Assembly (NCBI GenBank): GCA_003028315.1
Contig: CP028150.1
Span: 930,001 to 994,000 of the forward strand
Reading direction: 5' to 3'
Length of the DNA: 64,000 nucleotides
From: Neisseria mucosa
Lineage (GTDB): Bacteria > Pseudomonadota > Gammaproteobacteria > Burkholderiales > Neisseriaceae
The notes under the pieces are model-generated. The model had not been told where the DNA came from. It saw only the letters and a program-made list of their open reading frames with translations, and did no database searches. Within the stretch, counting starts at the first letter, position 1, and every line of letters starts with the position of its first letter. This document shows, one piece after another, positions 10,703-19,243 of this stretch. The translations under genes and the position numbers were made by a program.

Positions 10703-12076
10703 TCAGCCTCTTTTCGCTGGACGGCTTGGTTTCGAGCCGAAAGAATCGTTGGCTTTACGTTTGCCTTTGAAGCCTTCGCCGCCTTTCTTAAATCCTTCTT
10801 TTTTGAAACCTTCGCCGCGCGATTTGCCACCGAAGCCTTCTTTGCCCGGTTTCTTATCGCCGCGCCAGCCGCCGGATTTTCTATCGCCCCAGCCACCTTT
10901 GCCTTTCGGCTTGCCACCTGCGGATTTGCGCTTGCGGGTCGGTTCCATGCCTTCGACGGTCAGCTCGGGCAATTTACGGCCGATGTATTTTTCGATTTTG
11001 TGTACTTTGACGTATTCGTTCACTTCGGCGAAGGTAATCGCAATACCCGTGCGCCCTGCCCGTCCGGTACGGCCGATGCGGTGAACGTAGTCTTCCGCCT
11101 GTTTCGGCAGGTCGTAGTTGATGACGTGGGTAATGGTCGGCACGTCGATACCGCGTGCGGCAACGTCGGTGGCAACCAAAATTTTGCAGCGGCCTTTGCG
11201 CAAATCCATCAGCGTGCGGTTACGCCAGCCTTGCGGCATGTCGCCGTGCAGGCAGTTGGCGGCGAAACCTTTTTCATACAAATCATCGGCGATGACTTCG
11301 GTCATGGCTTTGGTGGACGTGAAAATCACGCATTGGTCGATGTTGGCATCGCGCAGGATGTGGTCGAGCAGGCGGTTTTTGTGGCGCATATCGTCGCAGT
11401 ACAGCAGCTGCTCTTCGATTTTGCCTTGGTCGTCCACGCGCTCGACTTCGATGATTTCAGGGTTTTTCGTCAGTTTGCGTGCGAGTTTGCCGACTGCGCC
11501 GTCCCAAGTGGCGGAGAACAATAAAGTCTGACGGTCGGTCGGGGTGGCTTCGACGATGGTTTCAATGTCGTCGATAAAACCCATGTCCAACATACGGTCG
11601 GCTTCGTCCAAAATCAGCACTTCCAAGCGGGCGAAATCGACTTTGCCGCTTTGCATCAAGTCCATCAGACGGCCCGGCGTGGCGACAATCAGGTCAACCG
11701 GTTTGCTCAAGGCGCGGGTTTGGTAGCCGAAAGATGCGCCGCCGACGATGCTGACGGTGCGGAACCAACGCATATTTTTGGCGTACGCCAGCGCGTTTTT
11801 CTCAACTTGCGCCGCCAATTCGCGGGTCGGCGTCAATACCAACGCGCGCGGGCCTTTGCCCGGTTTCTCGCTGCGTTTGGTCAGCCGCTGCAACGTCGGC
11901 AGCAGGAAGGCGGCGGTTTTGCCGGAGCCGGTTTGCGCCGAAGCCATGATGTCGCGGCCTTCCAAAGCAAACGGAATGGCTTGCGCCTGAATCGGCGTCG
12001 GGCTTTCGTAACCCTCGCTGCGCACGGCGGACAAGATGTTTTTATCAAGGTTCAAATCGGCAAATTTAATAGACAT
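10703..12076 (-). CDS. rhlE: DEAD-box RNA helicase, RhlE type
   Basis: ATP-dependent RNA helicase of 457 residues, likely in ribosome assembly or RNA turnover. Motifs in order: Q motif (FADLNL...YESPTPIQAQAIPFAL), Walker A AQTGSGKT, PTRELA, VATPGRL, DEAD, SAT, VATDVAARGIDVP and HRIGRTGRAGRTG. After about residue 375 the tail is rich in Lys, Arg and Gly (GGKPKGKGG, KSGGWRGDKKPGKEGFGGKS), the usual RNA-binding tail of RhlE. A folded region lies in its 5' leader (12104-12215). Confidence 0.92.
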   Translation of the reverse strand: MSIKFADLNLDKNILSAVRSEGYESPTPIQAQAIPFALEGRDIMASAQTGSGKTAAFLLPTLQRLTKRSEKPGKGPRALVLTPTRELAAQVEKNALAYAKNMRWFRTVSIVGGASFGYQTRALSKPVDLIVATPGRLMDLMQSGKVDFARLEVLILDEADRMLDMGFIDDIETIVEATPTDRQTLLFSATWDGAVGKLARKLTKNPEIIEVERVDDQGKIEEQLLYCDDMRHKNRLLDHILRDANIDQCVIFTSTKAMTEVIADDLYEKGFAANCLHGDMPQGWRNRTLMDLRKGRCKILVATDVAARGIDVPTITHVINYDLPKQAEDYVHRIGRTGRAGRTGIAITFAEVNEYVKVHKIEKYIGRKLPELTVEGMEPTRKRKSAGGKPKGKGGWGDRKSGGWRGDKKPGKEGFGGKSRGEGFKKEGFKKGGEGFKGKRKANDSFGSKPSRPAKRG

Positions 12077-12413
12077 GGCTATCCTAAAGAGACAACAACG
12101 CGCACGTCTGAACGGTTTTCAGACGACCTGAAGCAAAGGAAAGTAACGATACGGGAAATGTGAAGTTACAGGGTTGTCGCAAGCATCTTGCTTGTGGTTA
12201 ACATCGACGACAACCTGCATAGAAAGGCTTGGCAAATCAGCAAGCAATAAAAGAAACGCGCCCGAAACAGCGGTTTAGGTTGGAAGACGATGGCTTCGTA
12301 TAAAAAGGCGAACGGCGGATAATATAGATTTTATGGACAACGGTCAAGCAAAAAGGCATCAAGTGCGTTAAAATCCAAACCCTTCCCAATCCTCATTCAG
12401 GCCGTCTGAAACC
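12077..12413. promoter_or_regulatory. Divergent intergenic region rhlE / rlmK-like gene
   Basis: Non-coding, 337 bases. On the rhlE side are an inverted DUS hairpin (12104-12126, CGTCTGAA / TTCAGACG) and a larger two-part stem (12172-12215). On the other side TAAAAT (about 12370) may be a -10 box, and a canonical AG-DUS with GGCC (12399-12410) touches the ATG of the methyltransferase gene. Confidence 0.5.
12172..12215 (-). promoter_or_regulatory. Structured leader upstream of rhlE
   Basis: GGTTGTCG (12172-12179) pairs with CGACAACC (12208-12215), enclosing the hairpin CAAGCA-TCT-TGCTTG (12180-12194). The whole lies 96-139 bases before the rhlE ATG, so it would be in the mRNA leader if transcription starts upstream. 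Function unknown. Confidence 0.45.
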
Positions 12414-13358
12414 ATGACCGACATCACACCCTTCGCCAACCGCATGGGCAAAAACATCAAACACCTCATGAAATGGGCGAAACGCAACGGCATCGAAGCC
12501 TGGCGTATTTACGACCGCGACATCCCCCAATTCCCCTTTGCCGTCGATGTTTACGGCGACCAAATCCACCTTCAGGAATACGATACCGGCTGGCTGATGC
12601 AGCCCGAAGAATACGAAGCGTGGCTTGCCGAAGTATTGGAAGCCGTCGCCTTCGTTACCGGTTTTGCGCCCGAACAAATCCACCTCAAACGCCGCGAACG
12701 CCAAAAAGGCTTGCAGCAATACGAGAAAACCGGCAAAACCGGCGACGATTTCGTCATCACCGAAAACGTCCGCCAGTTTTGGGTCAACCTCGACAAATAC
12801 CTCGACACCGGCCTCTTTCTCGACCACCGCAACACGCGCAAAAAAGTCGGCGAAACCGCAGCGGGCAAACGCTTCCTCAACCTGTTTTCCTACACAGGCA
12901 GCTTCACCGTCTATGCCGCCACCGGCGGCGCAGCGTCCAGCGAAACCGTCGATTTGTCCAACACCTATCTCGATTGGGCGAAACGCAATTTCGAACTCAA
13001 CGGCATCAGCCCCGAACAACACAAAATCATCCGCGCCGACGTGTTCCAATACCTGCAAAACGCCGCCGCCGAAGGCAAACAGTTCGACCTCATCGTCATG
13101 GATCCGCCCAGCTTCTCCAACAGCAAAAAGATGCTTGACATCCTCGACATCCAGCGCGACCACAAAAAGCTGATTGACGGCGCAATGAGCCTGCTCGCTT
13201 CAGACGGTCTTTTGTACTTCTCCAACAACTTGCGCAGCTTCGTCTTGGACGATTCGGTATCGGAACAATACGCCGTCAAAGACATTTCCAAACAATCCGT
13301 TCCCGACGATTTCCGCAACAAGAAAATCCATCAGTGTTGGGAAATCAGACATAAATAA
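12414..13358 (+). CDS. Stand-alone RlmK-type 23S rRNA methyltransferase
   Basis: A 314-residue SAM methyltransferase that aligns by eye with the C-terminal half of E. coli RlmKL, which makes m7G2069 in 23S rRNA. Matches: FANRMGKNIKHLMKWAKR and YRIYDRDIPQF-like start, LKRRERQKGLQQYEK, VNLDKYLDTGLFLDHRNTR, the SAM motif FLNLFSYTGSFTVYAATGGA, DLSNTYLDWAKRNFELNG, the catalytic-region IVMDPPSFSNSK and a final IHQCWEI. The N-terminal RlmL half is absent, as expected in species with split genes. A canonical AG-DUS lies immediately before the ATG. The next gene starts 37 bases after its stop. Confidence 0.85.
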   Translation: MTDITPFANRMGKNIKHLMKWAKRNGIEAWRIYDRDIPQFPFAVDVYGDQIHLQEYDTGWLMQPEEYEAWLAEVLEAVAFVTGFAPEQIHLKRRERQKGLQQYEKTGKTGDDFVITENVRQFWVNLDKYLDTGLFLDHRNTRKKVGETAAGKRFLNLFSYTGSFTVYAATGGAASSETVDLSNTYLDWAKRNFELNGISPEQHKIIRADVFQYLQNAAAEGKQFDLIVMDPPSFSNSKKMLDILDIQRDHKKLIDGAMSLLASDGLLYFSNNLRSFVLDDSVSEQYAVKDISKQSVPDDFRNKKIHQCWEIRHK

Positions 13359-13395
13359 CCGCCCTCTTCCAATTATTTTGAACTGATTACACACC

Positions 13396-13674
13396 ATGCC
13401 CAAACCGCTCATCATCCGCTGGCTCGTCGTCTGCCTGATACCCTTGGCGACGCTTGCCGTTTTCGCCGTCAATCCGCCCGAAGATGCGGCGCAACACTTA
13501 ATCAACGGCATCATCCTTGCCTGCGAAGCGACGTTTCTGTTCAAATTCGTCCTTTTCGACACCATCAAGCATCATCTTAAGCAAGAGTTTGATTTGAAAC
13601 GTCAAACCATGCTGCTGTTTATCCCAATCGTTTTGCTGATTGTGTATTTGTTCCACTATTTCGGCGCGTTTTAG
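13396..13674 (+). CDS. Small inner-membrane protein, unknown function
   Basis: A 92-residue hydrophobic protein with three likely membrane helices: about residues 8-25 (WLVVCLIPLATLAVFAV), 35-55 (LINGIILACEATFLFKFVLF) and 72-90 (MLLFIPIVLLIVYLFHYFGA), separated by a polar, Lys-rich loop (DTIKHHLKQEFDLKRQ). I do not recognise the family. It follows the RlmK-like gene on the same strand with a short gap and is closed by a DUS pair. Confidence 0.7.
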   Translation: MPKPLIIRWLVVCLIPLATLAVFAVNPPEDAAQHLINGIILACEATFLFKFVLFDTIKHHLKQEFDLKRQTMLLFIPIVLLIVYLFHYFGAF

Positions 13675-13679
13675 TTTTG

Positions 13680-13712
13680 AAAAGGTCGTCTAAAACCGAT
13701 TTCAGACGACCT
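13680..13712 (+). terminator. DUS-pair hairpin before earP
   Basis: AAAAGGTCGTCTAAAA (one base differs from the consensus) opposes TTTCAGACGACCT. A weak or partial terminator 11 bases before the earP ATG. Confidence 0.5.
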
Positions 13713-13722
13713 CGAGTCTTTT

Positions 13723-14874
13723 ATGAATACACACGCTTTTCCTGTTTGTTGGATTTTTTGCAACGTCATCGACAATTTCGGCGACATCGGCGTTTCCTTG
13801 CGGCTTGCCCGTGTTTTGCACCGTGAACTCGGTTGGCAGGTGCATTTGTGGACGGACGATGTGTCCGCCTTGCGTGCGCTTTGTCCCGATTTGCCCGACG
13901 TTCCCTGCGTTCATCAGGATATTCATGTCCGCACTTGGCATGCTGAAGTGGCGGATATTAATAATGCGCCTGTTCCCGATAATGTCATCGAAACTTTCGC
14001 CTGTGATCTGCCTGAAAATGTGTTGCACATCATCCGCCAACACAAGCCGCTTTGGCTGAATTGGGAATATTTGAGCGCGGAAGAAAGCAATGAAAGGCTG
14101 CACCTGATGCCTTCACCGCAGGAGGGTGTTCAAAAATATTTTTGGTTTATGGGTTTCAGCGAAAAAAGCGGCGGGCTGATACGCGAACGCGATTACCGTG
14201 ATGCCGTCCGTTTCGATACCAAAGCCTTGCGAGAGCGGCTGATGTTGCCCGAAAAAAATGCCCCCGAATGGCTGCTTTTCGGCTATCGGAGCGATGTTTG
14301 GGCAAAATGGCTGGACATGTGGCAACAGGTAGGCAGCCCGATAACCCTGCTGCTGGCAGGTACGCAAATCATCGACAGCCTCAAACAAAGCGGCGTCATT
14401 CCGCAAAACGCCCTGCAAAACGACGGCGATGTTTTTCAGACGACCTCTGTCCGCCTCGTCAAAATCCCTTTCGTGCCGCAACAGGATTTCGACAAACTGC
14501 TGCACCTCGCCGACTGCGCCGTGATACGCGGCGAAGACAGTTTCGTCCGCGCCCAGCTTGCCGGCAAATCCTTCTTTTGGCACATCTACCCGCAAGACGA
14601 GAATGTCCATCTCGACAAACTCCACGCCTTTTGGGATAAGGCACACGGCTTCTACACGCCCGAAACCGCCTCGGCACACCGCCGCCTTTCAGACGACCTC
14701 AACGGCGGAGAGGCATTATCCGCCACACAACGCCTCGAATGTTGGCAAATCCTGCAACAACACCAAAACGACTGGCGGCAAGGCGCGGAGGACTGGAGCC
14801 GTCATCTTTTTAAGCAACCTTCCGCCCCCGAAAAACTCGCCGCCTTTATTTCAAAGCTTAAAAAAATACGCTAA
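13723..14874 (+). CDS. earP: EF-P arginine rhamnosyltransferase EarP
   Basis: Transfers rhamnose from dTDP-rhamnose to Arg32 of elongation factor P. The 383-residue protein (DUF2331, GT-B fold) matches the Neisseria EarP pattern: [20 protein letters not shown] with Asp17 and Asp21, the latter at the place of the proposed catalytic base Asp20 of the meningococcal enzyme; then [11 protein letters not shown], the central [18 protein letters not shown], and the nucleotide-sugar-binding stretch [20 protein letters not shown] followed by [10 protein letters not shown]. It stands 40 bases before efp. A DUS lies in frame near 14687 (reads LSDDLN), and another near 14435. Confidence 0.96.
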   Translation: MNTHAFPVCWIFCNVIDNFGDIGVSLRLARVLHRELGWQVHLWTDDVSALRALCPDLPDVPCVHQDIHVRTWHAEVADINNAPVPDNVIETFACDLPENVLHIIRQHKPLWLNWEYLSAEESNERLHLMPSPQEGVQKYFWFMGFSEKSGGLIRERDYRDAVRFDTKALRERLMLPEKNAPEWLLFGYRSDVWAKWLDMWQQVGSPITLLLAGTQIIDSLKQSGVIPQNALQNDGDVFQTTSVRLVKIPFVPQQDFDKLLHLADCAVIRGEDSFVRAQLAGKSFFWHIYPQDENVHLDKLHAFWDKAHGFYTPETASAHRRLSDDLNGGEALSATQRLECWQILQQHQNDWRQGAEDWSRHLFKQPSAPEKLAAFISKLKKIR

Positions 14875-14877
14875 AAT
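14849..14877 (+). promoter_or_regulatory. Candidate efp promoter overlapping the earP stop
   Basis: TTTCAA at 14849-14854, a 17-base spacer and TAAAAT at 14872-14877, inside the small dyad CGCTAAAATAGCG. It would allow efp to be expressed without earP. Confidence 0.4.
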
Positions 14878-14914
14878 AGCGCGTTTATTTACAACCGATT
14901 TGATTGGACAATAC

Positions 14915-15475
14915 ATGAAAACAGCACAAGAACTGCGCGCCGGCAACGTATTCATGGTCGGCAACGATCCTATGGTCGTTCAAAAAACCGAATACATCAA
15001 AGGCGGCCGCTCTTCCGCCAAAGTCAGCATGAAACTGAAAAACCTGCTGACCGGTGCCGCTTCCGAAACCATTTACAAAGCCGACGACAAATTCGACGTC
15101 GTCATCCTGTCCCGCAAAAACTGTACTTACAGCTACTTTGCCGACCCTATGTACGTCTTCATGGACGAAGAATTCAACCAATACGAAATCGAAGCCGACA
15201 ACATCGGCGATGCGTTGAAATTCATCGTTGACGGCATGGAAGACCAATGCGAAGTAACCTTCTACGAAGGCAACCCCATTTCTGTCGAGCTGCCTACCAT
15301 CATCGTACGCGAAGTTGAATACACCGAGCCTGCCGTTAAAGGCGATACTTCCGGCAAAGTGATGAAAACCGCGCGTCTGGTCGGCGGCACTGAAATCCAA
15401 GTGATGTCTTACATCGAAAACGGCGACAAAGTCGAAATCGATACCCGTACCGGCGAATTCCGCAAACGCGCTTAA
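14915..15475 (+). CDS. efp: Elongation factor P
   Basis: Relieves ribosome stalling at polyproline. The open frame begins far upstream inside earP, but the true start is the ATG at 14915 ([12 protein letters not shown]), giving the usual 186 residues. The tip loop reads KGGRSS, and counting places Arg at position 32, the site modified by EarP; a Lys there would indicate the EpmA system instead. The C-terminal [16 protein letters not shown] and IDTRTGEF are family signatures. Confidence 0.97.
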   Translation: MKTAQELRAGNVFMVGNDPMVVQKTEYIKGGRSSAKVSMKLKNLLTGAASETIYKADDKFDVVILSRKNCTYSYFADPMYVFMDEEFNQYEIEADNIGDALKFIVDGMEDQCEVTFYEGNPISVELPTIIVREVEYTEPAVKGDTSGKVMKTARLVGGTEIQVMSYIENGDKVEIDTRTGEFRKRA

Positions 15476-15497
15476 GCATCAGCTTCGGTTCAAGATA

Positions 15498-15531
15498 AAA
15501 GGTCGTCTGAAAAGTTTCAGACGACCTTTTA
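15498..15531 (+). terminator. DUS-pair terminator after efp
   Basis: AAAAGGTCGTCTGAAA and its inverse, then TTTTAT. Confidence 0.75.
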
Positions 15532-15612
15532 TCTATTTTTACAACCATCGTTCTGCAAGTTGCCCGGATTTGCCGCATTGCCCCGCAAAACGCCCTTTCC
15601 AAGCCGTTTTTA

Positions 15613-15621
15613 TGCTAAAAT
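15613..15621 (+). promoter_or_regulatory. Extended -10 promoter of gyrA
   Basis: TGCTAAAAT (15613-15621) gives a TG-N-TAAAAT extended -10 box 37 bases before the gyrA start; the -35 region is poor, which is tolerated by extended -10 promoters. Confidence 0.45.
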
Positions 15622-15657
15622 TCGAGCTAATTTTTGCCATACGAAATAAAGAAAACC

Positions 15658-18423
15658 ATGACCGACGCAACTATCCGCAACGACCATAAATTCGCACTCG
15701 AAACCCTGCCCGTCAGCCTTGAAGACGAAATGCGCAAAAGCTATCTCGATTACGCCATGAGCGTGATTGTCGGCCGCGCGCTGCCCGATGTGCGCGACGG
15801 TTTGAAGCCGGTGCACCGCCGCGTGCTTTACGCCATGCACGAGCTGAAAAACAACTGGAATGCCGCCTACAAAAAATCGGCGCGTATCGTCGGCGACGTC
15901 ATCGGTAAATACCATCCGCACGGCGATTCCGCGGTTTACGACACCATCGTGCGCATGGCGCAGGATTTTTCGATGCGCTACGTCTTAATCGACGGTCAGG
16001 GCAACTTCGGTTCGGTTGACGGCGACGGCGCCGCGGCCATGCGTTATACCGAAATCCGCATGGCGAAAATCGCCCACGAAATGCTGGCGGACATCGAAGA
16101 AGAAACCGTCAATTTTGGTCCGAACTACGACGGCAGCGAACACGAGCCGCTGGTGTTGCCGACCCGCTTCCCCGCGCTGTTGGTCAACGGCTCGTCCGGT
16201 ATCGCCGTCGGTATGGCGACCAACATCCCGCCGCACAACCTCACCGACACCATCAACGCCTGTCTGCGTCTTTTGGACGAACCCGAAACCGAAATCGACG
16301 AATTGATCAACATCCTGCAAGCCCCCGATTTCCCGACCGGCGCGACCATCTACGGCTTGAGCGGCGTGCGCGAAGGCTATAAAACCGGCCGCGGCCGCGT
16401 CGTCATGCGCGGTAAAACCCATATCGAACCGATAGGCAAAAACGGCGAACGCGAAGCCATCATCATCGACGAAATCCCGTATCAGGTGAACAAAGCCAAG
16501 CTGGTGGAAAAAATCGGCGAACTGGTGCGCGAAAAAACGTTGGAAGGCGTATCCGACCTGCGCGACGAATCCGACAAATCCGGTATGCGCGTCGTTATCG
16601 AATTGAAACGTAACGAAAACGCCGAAGTCGTTTTAAACCAACTCTATAAACTCACCCAGCTTCAAGACAGCTTCGGTATCAACATGGTTGCTTTGGTTGA
16701 CGGTCAGCCGCGCCTGTTGAACCTGAAACAGATTTTGGCGGAATTCCTGCGCCACCGTCGTGAAGTCGTAACCCGCCGCACCCTGTTCCGCCTGAAAAAA
16801 GCGCGTCATGAAGGCCATATCGCTGAAGGTAAAGCCGTCGCCCTGTCCAATATCGACGAGATGATTCGCCTCATCAAAGAATCTGCCGACGCGCCTGAAG
16901 CCAAAGAAAAACTGCTGTCCCGTGCATGGCGCAGCGGTTTGGTGGAAGACATGCTGAGCCGTACCGACCTCGACCTGCGCATGGCGCGTCCCGAAGGTCT
17001 GCCCGCCAATCTCGGCTTGCAGGAACAAGGCTATTATCTGAGCGAAATCCAGGCTGACGCCATCCTGCGCATGAGCCTGCGCAACCTGACCGGCCTTGAC
17101 CAAGAAGAAATCGTCGGCGACTACAAAAACATCATGGCAAAAATCATCGACTATTTGGACATTTTGGCGAAACCGGAACGCATCACCCAAATCATCCGCG
17201 AAGAATTGGAAGAAACCAAAACCAATTTCGGCGACGAACGCCGCAGCGAAATCAACCCGTTCGGCGGCGACATTGCCGATGAAGACCTGATTCCGCAACG
17301 AGAAATGGTTGTTACCCTGACCCACGGCGGCTATATCAAAACCCAGCCGACCACCGACTATCAGGCGCAGCGTCGCGGCGGACGCGGCAAACAGGCGGCG
17401 GCAACCAAAGACGAAGACTTCATCGAAACCCTGTTTGTTGCGAATACGCATGACTATTTGATGTGTTTCACCAACCTCGGCAAGTGCCATTGGATTAAGG
17501 TTTACAAACTGCCCGAAGGTGGACGCAACAGCCGCGGGCGTCCGATTAACAACGTCATCCAGTTGGAAGAAGGCGAAAAAGTCAGCGCCATCCTCGCTGT
17601 GCGCGAATTCCCCGAAGACCAATACGTCTTCTTCGCCACCGCGCAAGGCATGGTGAAAAAAGTCCAGCTTTCCGCCTTCAAAAACGTCCGCAGCCAAGGC
17701 ATCAAAGCCATCGCGCTCAAAGAGGGCGACTACCTCGTCGGCGCCGCGCAAACCAGCGGCTCGGACGACATCATGCTGTTCTCCAACTTGGGCAAAGCCA
17801 TCCGTTTCAACGAATACTGGGAAAAATCCGGTAACGACGAAGCGGAAGATGCCGACATCGAAACCGAAATTTTAGATGACCTTGAAGACGAAACCGCCGA
17901 CAACGAAAACGCCCTGCCAAGCGGCAAACACGGTGTGCGTCCGTCCGGTCGCGGCAGCGGCGGCTTACGCGGTATGCGCCTGCCTGCCGACGGCAAAATC
18001 GTCAGCCTGATTACCTTTGCCCCTGAAGCCGCTCAAAGCGATTTGCAAGTGCTGACTGCCACCGCCAACGGCTACGGCAAGCGTACCCCGATTGCCGATT
18101 ACAGCCGTAAAAACAAAGGCGGACAAGGCAATATCGCCATCAACACCGGCGAGCGCAACGGCGATTTGGTTGCTGCAACCTTGGTCGGCGAAACCGACGA
18201 CCTGATGCTGATTACCAGCGGCGGCGTCCTCATCCGCACCAAAGTCGAACAAATCCGCGAAACCGGCCGCGCCGCAGCAGGCGTGCGCCTGATTAATCTG
18301 GACGAAGGCGAACAACTGGTCAGCCTCGAGCGGGTAGCGGAAGAGCCGGAAGACGAATCAGTTTCAGGTGAAGAAAACACTGGTGAGACAAACGTAACGA
18401 CAGAAGACAACACACCGCAATAA
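15658..18423 (+). CDS. gyrA: DNA gyrase subunit A
   Basis: ATP-dependent supercoiling subunit, 921 residues (gonococcal GyrA is about 916). Catalytic Tyr130 lies in [11 protein letters not shown]. The quinolone-resistance region reads [15 protein letters not shown] with Ser91 and Asp95, the susceptible state. The GyrA box QRRGGRGK near residue 568 starts the C-terminal beta-pinwheel, which distinguishes it from ParC. An acidic insert (about residues 730-760, [18 protein letters not shown]) interrupts the pinwheel. The frame opens at 15634, but MTDATIRND at 15658 is the standard start. Downstream, 15 bases after the stop, lies the IS remnant, and no hairpin terminator of its own was seen. Confidence 0.97.
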   Translation: MTDATIRNDHKFALETLPVSLEDEMRKSYLDYAMSVIVGRALPDVRDGLKPVHRRVLYAMHELKNNWNAAYKKSARIVGDVIGKYHPHGDSAVYDTIVRMAQDFSMRYVLIDGQGNFGSVDGDGAAAMRYTEIRMAKIAHEMLADIEEETVNFGPNYDGSEHEPLVLPTRFPALLVNGSSGIAVGMATNIPPHNLTDTINACLRLLDEPETEIDELINILQAPDFPTGATIYGLSGVREGYKTGRGRVVMRGKTHIEPIGKNGEREAIIIDEIPYQVNKAKLVEKIGELVREKTLEGVSDLRDESDKSGMRVVIELKRNENAEVVLNQLYKLTQLQDSFGINMVALVDGQPRLLNLKQILAEFLRHRREVVTRRTLFRLKKARHEGHIAEGKAVALSNIDEMIRLIKESADAPEAKEKLLSRAWRSGLVEDMLSRTDLDLRMARPEGLPANLGLQEQGYYLSEIQADAILRMSLRNLTGLDQEEIVGDYKNIMAKIIDYLDILAKPERITQIIREELEETKTNFGDERRSEINPFGGDIADEDLIPQREMVVTLTHGGYIKTQPTTDYQAQRRGGRGKQAAATKDEDFIETLFVANTHDYLMCFTNLGKCHWIKVYKLPEGGRNSRGRPINNVIQLEEGEKVSAILAVREFPEDQYVFFATAQGMVKKVQLSAFKNVRSQGIKAIALKEGDYLVGAAQTSGSDDIMLFSNLGKAIRFNEYWEKSGNDEAEDADIETEILDDLEDETADNENALPSGKHGVRPSGRGSGGLRGMRLPADGKIVSLITFAPEAAQSDLQVLTATANGYGKRTPIADYSRKNKGGQGNIAINTGERNGDLVAATLVGETDDLMLITSGGVLIRTKVEQIRETGRAAAGVRLINLDEGEQLVSLERVAEEPEDESVSGEENTGETNVTTEDNTPQ

Positions 18424-18438
18424 AGCAAGAAACAGGCA

Positions 18439-19200
18439 GAAACCTTTGCAAAATTCCTTTTCCCCCGACAACCGAAACCCAAACACAGGTTTTCGTCTAT
18501 TTCCGCTCCTAATTGCTCCTGATTTTACCCAAATGCCCCCTTAATCCTCCCCGGACGCCCCATAATCAGGCATCCGGGCCGCCTTTTAGGCGGCAACAGG
18601 CACACTTAGCCTGTTAGCCGCTTTCAACAGGTTCAAACACATCGCCTTCAGATGGCTTTGCGCACTCACTTTACACAGACCAAAATAGGCTGCCCGGGCG
18701 TAGCGGAATTTACGGTGCAGCGTACCGAAGCTTTGTTCGACCACATAACGGGTCTTCGACAAATATCGGTTACGTTTGGTTTGCGCTTCCGTCAGCGGAC
18801 GGTTGCGGCAGGCTTTGCGCATAATGCCGTCTAACAACTGATGCTCTTTCAGATGTTGTCGGTTTTCCGCACTGTCGTAGCCTTTATCGGCATAGACGGT
18901 CGTATCTTCGGCAATGCCTTCCAACAAAGGCAACAGGTGGTTGCACTCATGGGTATTGGCAGGAGTGATGTGCAGTTTCTCGATATAGCCTTCCTCATCG
19001 GTACGGGTATGTTGTTTGTAACCGAGTTTGTAGAGGCCGTTTTTCTTTGTCCAACGGGCATCTTTGTCCTTACTCGGTGTGGTTTGTCCGCTGACTTGTC
19101 CTTCCTCGTCGACTTCTATGGCCTGACGCTGTTTGCTGCCGGCGGTCTGAATAATGATGGCGTCAACACGTTCCCTCCTTCCCAGTTCACTCAATCATAT
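18439..19200 (-). mobile_element. Truncated IS5-family element (IS1106-like)
   Basis: The right end is a terminal sequence GAAACCTTTGCAAAATTCC at 18439, as in Neisseria IS1106-type elements (from memory). The transposase C-terminal part follows. At the other side the element stops somewhere between 19165 and 19205, right at the ftsH terminator, with no left terminal repeat or N-terminal coding part. It lies between the converging gyrA and ftsH genes. Confidence 0.75.
18586..19194 (-). pseudogene. IS5-family transposase, N-terminally truncated
   Basis: The frame of 202 residues keeps the C-terminal two thirds of an IS5-type DDE transposase: VDAIIIQTAGSKQRQ (first Asp), the DKGYDSAENRQHLKEH block with the second Asp, and the end RNRYLSKTRYVVEQSFGTLHRKF with the catalytic Glu. 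The full protein should begin about 100-130 residues earlier; here the frame opens at a TTG with MSELGRRER, which is not family-like. It cannot be an active transposase. Confidence 0.85.
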
Positions 19201-19202
19201 TA

Positions 19203-19236
19203 AAATAAAAACGGCAGCTTTAATAAGCTGCCGTTT
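19203..19236 (-). terminator. Intrinsic terminator of ftsH
   Basis: On the minus strand AAACGGCAGCTTATTAAAG is followed by its inverse CTGCCG and a run of T residues. One of the few terminators in the window that does not use DUS arms. Confidence 0.85.
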
Positions 19237-19243
19237 CCCATAT

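Noticed and set aside
10666..10917. 83-codon basic frame overlapping the rhlE end
   Set aside because: Another frame of the Lys/Gly-rich rhlE tail running into the CREE.
16633..17751. 372-codon minus-strand frame inside gyrA
   Set aside because: Shadow of gyrA in GC-rich codon usage.
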